This document shows, piece after piece, positions 1-7,951 of a stretch of DNA of 64,000 nt. The notes under the pieces are model-generated. The model was not told the DNA's origin. It worked only from the letters and a program-made list of their open reading frames with translations, and searched no databases. A program made the translations under genes and the position numbers. The DNA is from Mycolicibacterium pulveris (GTDB lineage: Bacteria; Actinomycetota; Actinomycetes; Mycobacteriales; Mycobacteriaceae). Every line of letters starts with the position of its first letter. Position 1 is the first letter of the stretch. Where the stretch lies: contig NZ_AP022599.1 in NCBI RefSeq assembly GCF_010725725.1, positions 1,054,001 through 1,118,000 on the forward strand, read 5' to 3'.

Positions 1-267
1 GGGGTCGAGCTCCAGCTTCAGGCTCGTCCCGTTCTCGTCGTTGCTCAACCTGCTGACACGGCCGACCCGCACCCCGCGCAGCATCACGTCGGCGTCGGTT
101 TCCATCACCAGCCCCGCGCGTTCTGACGTGAGCGTGACTCCTACGTAGGACCGGAACGTACCGCGGAAGGCCGCGGCGGATCCGAACAGGAAGACCACGA
201 TCACCGCAAGCAGGATCAGCGTCCACCACCCGGTGGAGATGCGGTGTGTGCCTGCTCTGCGGTTCAT
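1..267 (-). CDS. Mce-family lipid-transport protein, N-terminal fragment (MceA position)
   Basis: This is the first 89 residues of an Mce protein; the rest lies beyond the left edge. A short basic N-terminus is followed by one hydrophobic anchor (about residues 14-30, WWTLILLAVIVVFLFG). The start of the MCE domain follows, recognisable from the TSERAGLVMETDADVMLRG segment. Mce proteins assemble into a periplasm-spanning lipid conduit that works with YrbE permeases and an ATPase. It starts 4 bp after the upstream yrbEB gene, in the usual yrbEA-yrbEB-mceA order, so it should be the A-type subunit. Which mce operon this is cannot be told from the fragment. Confidence 0.88.
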   Translation of the reverse strand, partial: MNRRAGTHRISTGWWTLILLAVIVVFLFGSAAAFRGTFRSYVGVTLTSERAGLVMETDADVMLRGVRVGRVSRLSNDENGTSLKLELDP

Positions 268-271
268 GTCC

Positions 272-1126
272 CTATGCCGCCAGGTGGAAGTTGCCGGACT
301 GGCCGTAAATCGCCAGTGTCATAACCACAATCAGCAGCGACGCGACGACCATCGACGCCCGCACCGCCCGTCCGACGGCCTCCCCCACCCCCGACGGCCC
401 GCCGCTCGCCGTGTAGCCGTAGTAGGTGCACATCAGCATGATCATCAGCGCCACCGCGGCGACTTCCCCGATAGACCACAGCACGTCGGTGGGGTGCAGA
501 TAGGTGTAGAAGTAGTGGTCGTAAACGCCGGCCCCCTGCCCGTAGACGGCAGTGGTGCCGAGGCGTGCCGCGAGGTACGCCGTCATCAGGCCGACGCAGA
601 ACAGCGGCACCGCCACGATCACCCCGGCCAGCACCCGGGTCGATGCGAGGTAGCTGACGCTGCGGATGCCGATCGCCTCCAGGGCGTCGATCTCCTCGTT
701 GATACGCATGGCCCCCAATTGCGCGGTGCTGCCTGCGCCGACGGTGGCCGCCAACGCGACCATCACGGTGCCCGGCTGGATTTCGCGCGTGTTGAAGAAG
801 GCGGATGCGAACCCCGTGAGGGCCTCCACCCCCACGGATGCCAATTGGTTATAGCCCTGCACCGCGACGATCGCACCGGTGGTGATCGTCAAGAACGCCA
901 CAATCACCACCGTGCCGCCGATCACCGCGAGGGCGCCGCTGCCGAGGCCCATCTGCGCGATCACCCGCAGCAGTTCGCTGCGGTAATTGACTACGGCGTC
1001 GGGGATTCCGGCCAATGTGGTGGCGTAGAACCGGGTTTGGGCCCCGATGCGGTGCCATTCGCCGACTGCGCGGTTGCCCACTCGTCGCAGCCGCGGATGA
1101 AGCGTACTCGGAACACTGACTGTCAT
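272..1126 (-). CDS. YrbEB-type Mce transporter permease (MlaE family)
   Basis: This is a 284-residue inner-membrane permease of the MlaE/YrbE family, which moves lipids with Mce proteins and an MceG-type ATPase. The family cytoplasmic motif is visible near residues 142-150 (INEEIDALEAIGI), and hydrophobic segments lie on both sides of it. The C-terminal segment has the TASGGPSGVGEAVGRAVR pattern typical of these permeases. It lies 7 bp after yrbEA and 4 bp before the mce gene, so the three genes form one operon. The length is normal for YrbEB. Confidence 0.92.
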   Translation of the reverse strand: MTVSVPSTLHPRLRRVGNRAVGEWHRIGAQTRFYATTLAGIPDAVVNYRSELLRVIAQMGLGSGALAVIGGTVVIVAFLTITTGAIVAVQGYNQLASVGVEALTGFASAFFNTREIQPGTVMVALAATVGAGSTAQLGAMRINEEIDALEAIGIRSVSYLASTRVLAGVIVAVPLFCVGLMTAYLAARLGTTAVYGQGAGVYDHYFYTYLHPTDVLWSIGEVAAVALMIMLMCTYYGYTASGGPSGVGEAVGRAVRASMVVASLLIVVMTLAIYGQSGNFHLAA

Positions 1127-1133
1127 GGGCCAC

Positions 1134-1907
1134 TCACCTCACCATGAACGGGACGCCGATGGCGGTGACGATGATGTTGGTCAGGAACAGGACGATGAAG
1201 GCGAACACCACCGTTTCGTTCACCGCCCGACCCACACCGGCCGGGCCGCCGCCCACTGAAATGCCCTGATAACAGGCGATCAGGCCCGCCGCCAACCCGA
1301 ACAATGTCGCCTTGATCATCGAGATGATGACGTCGGCCAGATGCGTCATCGTCGTCAACCCCGCGACCCACGCACCGGCGGAGACGTCCATCAGGTACAC
1401 CGAACACACGAACGCACCGACCAGGCCGGTCACGATCAGCACCGAGTTCAGCGCCAGCGACACCGTGGTCGCCGCGAGCACCCGGGGAACGACCAGCGCT
1501 TGAATCGGATCGATTCCCATCACCCGCAGCGCATCGAGTTCCTCCCTGATCGTGCGCGCGCCCAGATCGGCGCACATCGCGGTGGCGCCGGCACCGGCGA
1601 CCACCAACACCGTCACGATCGGACCGCTTTGGGACACGGTGAAAATCGCCGCGCCCGTGCCGGAGAAATCGGCGGCACCGATGTCGGACAACAGCACGTT
1701 GAACAAAAACCCCGAGATGACAGCCCACGGGACCGTCATCAGCAGCCCCGGGAGGGTCGACACCCGCGCCACGAACCAGCACTGGATCATGTACTCGCGC
1801 CATGCCAGCGGCGCCCGGAACATCATCACCAGGGTGTCCATGGACATCGCGAAGAAGCCGCCGACCGCCCGCACCGGCTTGGCCATCGCCTGGGTGTCGA
1901 TCACCAT
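1134..1907 (-). CDS. YrbEA-type Mce transporter permease (MlaE family)
   Basis: This 257-residue permease is the partner of the adjacent YrbEB and forms the membrane channel of an Mce lipid importer. The motif TIREELDALRVMGIDP lies in the middle, and the C-terminal part has the VGGGPAGVGRAVNETV signature. The frame stays open upstream to 2018, but I chose ATG 1907 because the product then begins MVIDTQAMAKPVRAVGGFF, the usual family N-terminus; the extension is basic and low-complexity. It is the first gene of the operon, so its promoter should lie in the 456-bp gap to the right. Confidence 0.9.
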   Translation of the reverse strand: MVIDTQAMAKPVRAVGGFFAMSMDTLVMMFRAPLAWREYMIQCWFVARVSTLPGLLMTVPWAVISGFLFNVLLSDIGAADFSGTGAAIFTVSQSGPIVTVLVVAGAGATAMCADLGARTIREELDALRVMGIDPIQALVVPRVLAATTVSLALNSVLIVTGLVGAFVCSVYLMDVSAGAWVAGLTTMTHLADVIISMIKATLFGLAAGLIACYQGISVGGGPAGVGRAVNETVVFAFIVLFLTNIIVTAIGVPFMVR

Positions 1908-2363
1908 CGCTCTGCCCACCCCGTGACATCGAGGTTCTGCCGTCGGGCGGTTTTGCTCACGCTGGTCCTCCAGGCAGCTGGAACTCGACGTGTGACGGTG
2001 AAGAGCGTACGCGCCCAAAGGCCATGATGTCCATAGCTAATACGCCTCACGTGATCGACACAAATTGTAAATGGCGATGATATCGACGCTTTTTATTCAG
2101 TCAAGTATCTTCTTAATATCGTCGATACAGCGCCTGAGCGCCTGTTGGCGAAGGTGATGGCGCCAGACTCGCGCCGACCGGTGCGGTGAGGGCATCATTC
2201 GCCGTGCACCACAAGTTTCTTCAGCGCGAGGCACACGATCACGCTATCGGCGCTCGGTGCTCGGGGACTGCTCCAGCAAGGGAGATAAACGTCGCCCGTT
2301 CGAGACAACCTCAGGCCGGCGCGGCATTTGCCCGGTCCCGCTGATCACGGTCGGCGGTGGTTC
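1908..2363. other. 456-bp intergenic region upstream of the mce operon
   Basis: This is the longest gene-free stretch in the window. It lies between the start of yrbEA (leftward) and the stop of the SnoaL-like gene (also leftward), so it should hold the mce operon promoter and the 3' end of the P450 operon. Its centre (about 2060-2130) is markedly AT-richer than the flanks and carries inverted repeats. Short open frames here have no recognisable protein character. Confidence 0.6.
2081..2127. promoter_or_regulatory. Inverted repeats in AT-rich mce upstream region (possible operator)
   Basis: TATCGACG at 2081-2088 is repeated in inverted form as CGTCGATA at 2120-2127, with 31 AT-rich bases between them. 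The right copy lies inside a small palindrome TATCGTCGATA (2117-2127). A near-identical palindrome, TATCATCGATA, occurs at 5351-5361. Regulator binding is inferred from symmetry and position only. Confidence 0.35.
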
Positions 2364-2777
2364 TCATCGGCTGAACGCCTCCTGGGTCAGGGCGGAGTTC
2401 ATGAAGTCGCGGAAATGCAGCCAGCGGCCCTCACGAAGGGTGATGATGTGCGCGAACTCCGATTGCCACTCGTAGCCGGTCTCGATCCTGCGGAACCGTT
2501 GCCGGCCCCAGACGGCGAGGTCGTCACCCTGTGCGATGAACTTCCACGGTTCCATCTCGACGATCTCGATGTTCTGGCCGACCCTGGCGAAGAACGTCAT
2601 CGCCTCGGTGATGCCGTGGTAGTCACCGGCGTACGGGATCTTCTCGGTGCCGTAATAGGTGATGCGGACCTCCGGGTCCAGGTGCCGTAGCGCGGTGTCG
2701 AGGTCACCCGCGGGCACGGCGGCATAGATGGCCTTCGTCGCCTCGATGTTGCGGGCCTGTTCGCTGATGGCGGTCAT
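2364..2777 (-). CDS. SnoaL-like / NTF2-fold protein
   Basis: This is a 137-residue protein with the cone-shaped NTF2/SnoaL-like fold pattern: an N-terminal helix (ATKAIYAAVPAGDLDTALRHLDPEVRITYYG) and then an alternating strand region ending FAHIITLREGRWLHFRDF. Members act as small isomerases, cyclases or hydrolases, or only bind ligand; the substrate is unknown here. Its ATG overlaps the TGA of the upstream P450 gene (ATGA at 2774-2777), so the two are translationally coupled and probably act on the same compound. A longer open frame reaching 3056 only shadows the P450 gene. Confidence 0.8.
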   Translation of the reverse strand: MTAISEQARNIEATKAIYAAVPAGDLDTALRHLDPEVRITYYGTEKIPYAGDYHGITEAMTFFARVGQNIEIVEMEPWKFIAQGDDLAVWGRQRFRRIETGYEWQSEFAHIITLREGRWLHFRDFMNSALTQEAFSR

Positions 2778-4015
2778 GACAGGCGAAGGGGTAGACGGAC
2801 ATACGCGTGCGTCAGCAGACTGGCGGTCTGCTTTGTCCCGGGGTCGTCGCTCAGCTCGATCCGCTGATAGCGGTCCAGTACCGCGTTGAGCATCGTGGTG
2901 ACCTCCAACCGCGCCAGCGAGGAACCGAGGCAGAAATGCAACCCGTGGCCGAACGAGAGCTGCCTTCGGAGATTCGGCCGGTCGATGTCGAGCCGCGCCG
3001 GGTTGGGGAACACCGCGGGATCGCGGTTGGCCGAGCCGAAGAACAGCGCCACCCACTCCCCCGCCCGGATCAGCTTGCCCCCCACTTCCACGTCGCGGGT
3101 GGCGATGCGGAACAGGCGCTGTGGTGGGCCGTCGCGCCGCATGGTCTCCTCGACGAAGGCCGGAAGCGTCGACCGGTCTGCACGTATCCGCGCAGCGATC
3201 TCGGGCTCACTCGCCAAGGCGTGCAACAGGTTGCCGATCAAAAAGGTCGTGGTCTCGCTGCCTGCGACCACCAACGTGACACAGAACCGGACGATCTCCT
3301 CCGGCGTCAGGCGTTCACCGTCGACTTCCGCGCGCAACAGCGCCGATATGAGGTCCTCGGCATCCTCGACGTCCTCGCTCGCCCCCTGCTCGGCGATGAT
3401 CGAGGAGTGCTCGGCAAGCCGGGCGGCGAAAGCCCCGACCATCTCTTGGTTGCTCGCCATCCGTTCTTCGGGCGTCAGCGCCGAACTCAGCATGAACGCG
3501 TTGGCCCAGTTCTTGAAACGGACGTGGTCACCTTCCGGCAGACCCAGCAATCGGACCATGGCCCTGGTGGGAATCTCGGCGGCGAACGACATCACGTCCA
3601 CTTCGCCCTCGCCGAGATCGTCGAGCAAATGCGGAATCAGATCGGTGAGCCAGGGTTCCAGCCGCCGGACCCGGCGCGGAGAAAACGCCTGCGAGACCAG
3701 CTTTCGCTCCACCTCGTGCTTTGGCGGGTCCGTGTTGACCAGCATCAGGCTGGGCGCGGAGGAGGCCTCTTGCAGCGGGTCACGCGACGAGAACGTGTCG
3801 CTGTCGCGTGCGGCTTCCCAGACCTGGTCGTAGCGGAAGAGCGCCCACGCGGTGACGGGTTCGTCGGCGCCCGGCACGGTCCCCGGCGGCCAGTCGCGGT
3901 AGCCCGCGACCGGGGAGGAGGGGCGCAGCTGGTCGTACAGCGGATAAGGGTCGGCGATGCCCTGGGGCGTGGTGAGCACTTCGATCGCCGAAGCGGTGGT
4001 AGATGACATGCCCAT
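2774..4015 (-). CDS. Cytochrome P450 monooxygenase
   Basis: This is a 413-residue soluble bacterial P450. The oxygen-binding I-helix motif VAGSETTT, the K-helix ExxR (EETMRR) and the heme-ligand loop FGHGLHFCLGSS (axial Cys about residue 362) are all present, so it should be active. Its electron donor is not encoded next to it. I chose ATG 4015 (MGMSSTT); ATG 4009 is an alternative. The open frame continues to 4501 only as antisense of the divergent LuxR gene. It is coupled to the SnoaL-like gene and divergent from a GAF-LuxR regulator, which probably controls it. The CYP family cannot be assigned by eye. Confidence 0.93.
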   Translation of the reverse strand: MGMSSTTASAIEVLTTPQGIADPYPLYDQLRPSSPVAGYRDWPPGTVPGADEPVTAWALFRYDQVWEAARDSDTFSSRDPLQEASSAPSLMLVNTDPPKHEVERKLVSQAFSPRRVRRLEPWLTDLIPHLLDDLGEGEVDVMSFAAEIPTRAMVRLLGLPEGDHVRFKNWANAFMLSSALTPEERMASNQEMVGAFAARLAEHSSIIAEQGASEDVEDAEDLISALLRAEVDGERLTPEEIVRFCVTLVVAGSETTTFLIGNLLHALASEPEIAARIRADRSTLPAFVEETMRRDGPPQRLFRIATRDVEVGGKLIRAGEWVALFFGSANRDPAVFPNPARLDIDRPNLRRQLSFGHGLHFCLGSSLARLEVTTMLNAVLDRYQRIELSDDPGTKQTASLLTHAYVRLPLRLS

Positions 4016-4046
4016 CAGCCTCGGACAACCCGCGCAGCAAAGCGAT

Positions 4047-4082
4047 CCCCCGTTGGGGCACACTCCTGCCCCCGTAGGAGGG
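4047..4082. promoter_or_regulatory. Two CCCCCG-centred palindromes between P450 and LuxR genes
   Basis: CCCCCGTTGGGG (4047-4058) and CCCCCGTAGGAGGG (4069-4082) lie 22 bp apart, about two helical turns, in the short divergent promoter region. A third copy, CCCCCGCAGGGGGG, occurs at 26232-26245 in front of another gene with a LuxR-type HTH. The sites are plausible targets of the neighbouring regulators, but this is inferred only from recurrence and position. Confidence 0.45.
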
Positions 4083-4134
4083 CAATTTGCGGTTCTGCCC
4101 GCAACACCGCCGTGGTCGGGAGACAGTAGACGCC

Positions 4135-5310
4135 ATGAAGATCGCCGATGGCATGCCCGGTCCCGACGAGACGTTGGCAGGCCATCCGGGCTGGGCGTCG
4201 CGTCCGGCCAAGGAGAGTGATGCCGCCCGCCGCTACCGGGAGACGTTTGCGGATTGGAGTGTCGACCCCACCGACGATCCGATGGCCGTGGTGTCGGAGG
4301 CCATCGACACCAAGGCCAACGAGGTGCGCAACGCGTTGGAGGCGCGCGGCGACGACGAAGCGATCGCGGCGCTGGAGTCGGTGCTCGATTATTGTTCGCT
4401 CGAGCGGGAGCTGATCGAGGACGGCGCACAACGACGCATGCTCGCGCTGTTGCAGGTCCAGGAGGCCCTGAGCAAGCTGCGGGTCGTCGATGACGTCGCA
4501 ACGATCGTCGACCGGGCGCCGCGAGAGTTGGTGGAGTCGTGCGGATTTGACCGCGCCGTGCTGTTCCGCGTGCACGAGGGCCGGATGTTCATGGAGTCGG
4601 CGTACTTCGGCGAGGACCGCGAGGGCGCCGAGAAGATGGTCGCGTTCGCCCAGTCCGTGGCCCCGCCGCTGGATCACATGCTGTTGGAGACGCAGATGAT
4701 CCGCCGTCACGCACCGGCGATCGTGCGTGACGCCCGCAACGACCCCCGCGTAAACAGGCCGATCGTCGACTTCTCGATGACCCATTCCTACGTGGCGGCG
4801 CCGGTGATGCCGACGGGCAAGGTGATCGGCTTCCTGCATGCCGACCGGCTGTATTCGGGCCGTCTGGTCGACGAGATCGACCGCGACACGGTGTGGGCGT
4901 TCGCGGAGGGATTCGGGTATGCCTACGAGCGCACCGTGTTGCTGGAGCGGATGCGCCGACTGCAGGCGGAGGTGCGCAACGCGCTGGCCTCCGCGGACGA
5001 GGCGGCCCGCGCGCTGCAGGACGCCGATCTGGACTTGCGCAAGATCGAGCCGCTGGAACGCAGTCCCGCGGCGCGGTCGCTGGCCGACGTGCACACCAGG
5101 GTGATGACGATGCTGACCCGCCGCGAGGTCGAGGTGCTGCGGTTGATGGCGGCCGGCCGCACCAACCAGCAGATCGCCGACGAGCTGGTGATCTCGGCAG
5201 GCACGGTCAAGTCGCACGTGAAGCGGGTGCTGCGAAAACTCCACGCCACCAACCGCGCCGAGGCGGCGTCGGCCTACGTGCGGCTGGCCAGCGTGCCCGA
5301 TGGCGCCTGA
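4135..5310 (+). CDS. GAF-domain LuxR-family transcriptional regulator
   Basis: This is a 391-residue regulator. The middle (about residues 120-290) reads as a GAF-like sensor, with [19 protein letters not shown] at its core. The C-terminus (about 325-388) is a LuxR/NarL helix-turn-helix: [25 protein letters not shown], then [14 protein letters not shown]. There is no receiver domain, so it probably senses a small molecule or redox state directly. I chose ATG 4135; an upstream ATG at 4087 is in frame but the extension is basic and uninformative. It is transcribed away from the P450/SnoaL pair, as expected for their local activator. The ligand is unknown. Confidence 0.87.
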   Translation: MKIADGMPGPDETLAGHPGWASRPAKESDAARRYRETFADWSVDPTDDPMAVVSEAIDTKANEVRNALEARGDDEAIAALESVLDYCSLERELIEDGAQRRMLALLQVQEALSKLRVVDDVATIVDRAPRELVESCGFDRAVLFRVHEGRMFMESAYFGEDREGAEKMVAFAQSVAPPLDHMLLETQMIRRHAPAIVRDARNDPRVNRPIVDFSMTHSYVAAPVMPTGKVIGFLHADRLYSGRLVDEIDRDTVWAFAEGFGYAYERTVLLERMRRLQAEVRNALASADEAARALQDADLDLRKIEPLERSPAARSLADVHTRVMTMLTRREVEVLRLMAAGRTNQQIADELVISAGTVKSHVKRVLRKLHATNRAEAASAYVRLASVPDGA

Positions 5311-5350
5311 ACCGGGTCACCCCGCGCTCCGCGACCCTGAGCATTATGTC

Positions 5351-5361
5351 TATCATCGATA
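5351..5361. promoter_or_regulatory. Palindrome TATCATCGATA upstream of the LEH-type gene
   Basis: The perfect dyad CTATC-ATC-GATAG (5350-5362) sits in the 174-bp gap between the LuxR gene and the LEH-type gene. Its core matches the palindrome at 2117-2127 at 10 of 11 positions. It may be an operator for the nearby TetR protein; that is a guess from symmetry. Confidence 0.35.
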
Positions 5362-5484
5362 GCCCTATGATCGCCCTGTTCTCCAGCGAAATAGCTTGAA
5401 ATAGCCCGTCTCGTGAATATTTAAGTCTCTGATGAGTACTATGGCTGGTGTACCTGGCTGCGTACATCTCTCAGAGGAGGCTCG

Positions 5485-5877
5485 ATGACCGACACCGCAG
5501 AAGCCACCGAGACGCTTGTCCGCGACTTTCTCGATGCCTGGACGACAAGGGATCTCGACGCGATCTGCTCGGCGTTCGCCGATGATGCCGTGTATCACAA
5601 TGTGCCCGTCGATCCGATCGTCGGGCTCGGCGCGATCCGGGAGATCTTCCAAGCCTTCCTGAACGCGTTCGCCGAGGCCAAGCTGGACGTCGTCACGCTG
5701 GCCGCCAAACCGGGGCTGGTGCTCGCCGAACGGGTGGACTACTTCACGCTCAACGACGGTCGCAAGGTCGAACTGCCGGTGACGGGGGTGTTCGAGGTCG
5801 AGAACGGCAAGATCAAGCGCTTCAGCGATTACTTCGACCTCGCGGACTTCGAGCGTCAGAGCGGGTTCAAGCTGTAG
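5485..5877 (+). CDS. Limonene-1,2-epoxide hydrolase-family (LEH/SnoaL fold) protein
   Basis: This is a 130-residue protein of the NTF2-like fold, with the LEH-type opening VRDFLDAWTTRDLDAICSAF followed by ADDAVYHNVPVDPIVG. LEH enzymes open epoxides by direct water attack using an Asp-Arg-Asp arrangement. Acidic and Arg residues occur at the expected later strands, but I cannot confirm the triad without a structure. RBS AGAGGAGG lies just before the ATG. It precedes a TetR gene in the same direction and lies close to an EphB-type epoxide hydrolase, so epoxide chemistry fits the context. It could instead be a non-catalytic SnoaL-like protein. Confidence 0.75.
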   Translation: MTDTAEATETLVRDFLDAWTTRDLDAICSAFADDAVYHNVPVDPIVGLGAIREIFQAFLNAFAEAKLDVVTLAAKPGLVLAERVDYFTLNDGRKVELPVTGVFEVENGKIKRFSDYFDLADFERQSGFKL

Positions 5878-5961
5878 GAAGTTAGCGCCTATAGACTTTT
5901 GGCAGTATTGAGGCAGCTCGTCCAGCGCCGGTTGAAGAACGCGGAAGGGGGCCTGACAGAC

Positions 5962-7146
5962 GTGGAGCCCGTCGTCGGCACGGTCAAGCGCAGGCCGAAG
6001 GACCGCAAGAGCCAGATCCTGAAGCAGGCGGTCCGGCTCTTCACCGAACGCGGCTTTCACTCGGTCAAGCTGGAGGACATCGCCGAAGCGGCGGGCATCA
6101 CGGCTCGCGCCCTGTACCGACACTACGAGAACAAGCAGGCGCTGCTCACCGCGGCCATCATCACCGCGCAGGATGAGTACCAGAGCGTCCTCGGCCGGGA
6201 TTCGGGGTCACCGCATGAGCCGCTGAGGCACGAACTACCCGACCTGATCGCCGCCGCCATCGCCACCCGAGCGTTGACGGTGTTGTGGCAGCGCGAGGCG
6301 CGCTACCTCAACGACGACGACCGCGCCCAGGTGCGCAACCGCATCAACGCCATCGTCGCGGGCATACAGTCCGGTGTCCGCCTCGAGGTGCCCGAGTTGA
6401 GCGACCGGCATTCCGAACTGCGCGCCTGGGCGGTGTCGAGCACCCTGACCAGCCTCGGCCGCCACTCCCTTACGCTGCCGCGGGAAGAGCTCAAAGATCT
6501 TCTCTACCAAGCATGTATGGCGGCGGCCCGAACGGCGCCCGCCAGCGATCTGACATCGACCAACGCACCGTCTCATTCCGAACGCGCGTTGTACTCCCGG
6601 CACGAGACACTGCTGGCGGCCGGTGCCCGGCTCTTCCGCGCCAAGGGCTACCCGGCCGTCAGCACGAGCGAGATCGGCAAGTCTGTCGGCATCGCCGGCC
6701 CGGGGTTGTACCGGTCCTTTTCGTCGAAGCAGGCGATCCTGGACACGCTGATCCGCCGGCTCGACGATTGGTGGACCCTGGAATGCGTGCGCGCGTTGCG
6801 GGCCGGCGGTGACGAGGCCGCGACGCTGCGCCGGCTGGTCGCCGGACGGGTCCGGGTGTGTCTGGACGATCCGGATCTGGTGTCGGTGTCGATCACCGAA
6901 CTCGCCCATGCCTCCGAAGAGGTGCGCGACGGGTTCCTGCGGAGCCAGGCGGACCGCGAGGCGGTGTGGACCGAGCTCGTCGGCAAGCTCGTGCCCGAGA
7001 CCAGCACCGCTCAGGCGCGCCTGCTGGTGGCCGCGGCCGACAGTTTCATCGACGATGTCGCCCGCACATGGCATCTCACGCGCTATGGCGGAGTTGCCGA
7101 AGAGATCACCGCGCTCGCACTGTCCATTCTGACCAGCAGGCGCTGA
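5962..7146 (+). CDS. Tandem-domain TetR-family regulator
   Basis: This is a 394-residue protein with two complete TetR units in one chain. HTH 1 ([19 protein letters not shown] then [15 protein letters not shown]) lies near residues 18-65. HTH 2 ([19 protein letters not shown] then [15 protein letters not shown]) begins near residue 212. Each is followed by a helical ligand-binding region. TetR proteins normally act as dimers, so a tandem protein may bind one palindrome as a pseudo-dimer. I chose GTG 5962, 10 bp after GGAAGGGGG; the frame stays open to a TTG at 5899. It ends 7 bp before the convergent SDR gene and may repress the adjacent catabolic operons. Confidence 0.85.
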   Translation: MEPVVGTVKRRPKDRKSQILKQAVRLFTERGFHSVKLEDIAEAAGITARALYRHYENKQALLTAAIITAQDEYQSVLGRDSGSPHEPLRHELPDLIAAAIATRALTVLWQREARYLNDDDRAQVRNRINAIVAGIQSGVRLEVPELSDRHSELRAWAVSSTLTSLGRHSLTLPREELKDLLYQACMAAARTAPASDLTSTNAPSHSERALYSRHETLLAAGARLFRAKGYPAVSTSEIGKSVGIAGPGLYRSFSSKQAILDTLIRRLDDWWTLECVRALRAGGDEAATLRRLVAGRVRVCLDDPDLVSVSITELAHASEEVRDGFLRSQADREAVWTELVGKLVPETSTAQARLLVAAADSFIDDVARTWHLTRYGGVAEEITALALSILTSRR

Positions 7147-7153
7147 ACCCGGT

Positions 7154-7924
7154 TCACCACAGCGCGGCCGCGGTACCGCCGTCGGCGTACTGTGCGGTGC
7201 CGTTGACCATCGACGCGTCGTCGGAGAGCAGGAACGCGACGATGCCGGCCATCTCCTCGGGTCCGGCCATCCGGCCCTGCAAGCGGCTGATCATGGTGTC
7301 GGCCCCGCCGTCACCGAGTGCCTCGTCGAACGTCGTCATCGCGGTCCGTTGCATCGGGGTGTCGACGAACGCGGGCAGCACCGCATTGGATCGCACACCG
7401 GCCGAACGCAATTCGGCTGCGGTGATGCGGCTGAGATGAATGAGACCAGCCTTCGTCATCCCGTATGCCGCGGTGCCCGCCGCGGCCACCACCCCGGCCA
7501 GCGACGACATGTTGACGATGGCGCCGCCGCCTCGTTCGATCATCTTCGGCGCGGCGTGCTTGGTGCACAACCAGGCACCACGAAGGTTCACCCGGACCAC
7601 CCGGTCGAAATCCTCGACCGTCGTATCGAGCACCGGCGCGAAGTGCACGATGCCGGCGTTGGCGACCAGCTTGTCGACGCCGCCGAACGCGCTCGTGCAG
7701 GCATCGACCATGCCGATCACCTGCTGCTCGTCGCTGATGTCGACGCGATGTGGGACGGCGCCACCGCCGACCTTGGTCGCCGCGGCTTCGGCGGCCCCAC
7801 CGTCGATGTCCGCGCACAACACCCGACACCCCTCGGCGACAAGCCGTTCCGCGACCGCCAGGCCGATACCCGCGCCCGCTCCCGTGACGATCGTCGCCTT
7901 GCCCGCCAGGTCTGGATGTGTCAT
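7154..7924 (-). CDS. Short-chain dehydrogenase/reductase (Rv1941-type)
   Basis: This is a 256-residue classical SDR that should oxidise an alcohol or reduce a ketone with NAD(P)(H). It has the glycine-rich TGAGAGIG near residue 15, an acidic residue after strand 2 (CADID, suggesting NAD+ preference), NAG near 89, and the active site Ser (NMSS) with YGMTK. It is the last gene of the leftward operon, 27 bp after ribA1. Size and position match M. tuberculosis Rv1941, also 256 residues as I recall. It may oxidise a diol or alcohol formed by the epoxide hydrolase; the substrate is unknown. Confidence 0.9.
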   Translation of the reverse strand: MTHPDLAGKATIVTGAGAGIGLAVAERLVAEGCRVLCADIDGGAAEAAATKVGGGAVPHRVDISDEQQVIGMVDACTSAFGGVDKLVANAGIVHFAPVLDTTVEDFDRVVRVNLRGAWLCTKHAAPKMIERGGGAIVNMSSLAGVVAAAGTAAYGMTKAGLIHLSRITAAELRSAGVRSNAVLPAFVDTPMQRTAMTTFDEALGDGGADTMISRLQGRMAGPEEMAGIVAFLLSDDASMVNGTAQYADGGTAAALW

Positions 7925-7951
7925 CGAACCACCTTGCTGTCGCTCGTTGTC

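Noticed and set aside
2257..2475. Small gene in the mce upstream gap
   Set aside because: The 72-codon frame overlaps the SnoaL-like gene and lacks an RBS or protein-like composition.
4016..4501. N-terminal extension of the P450 gene
   Set aside because: The extra 162 codons are antisense to the LuxR gene, Arg/Pro-rich and unlike any P450 leader.
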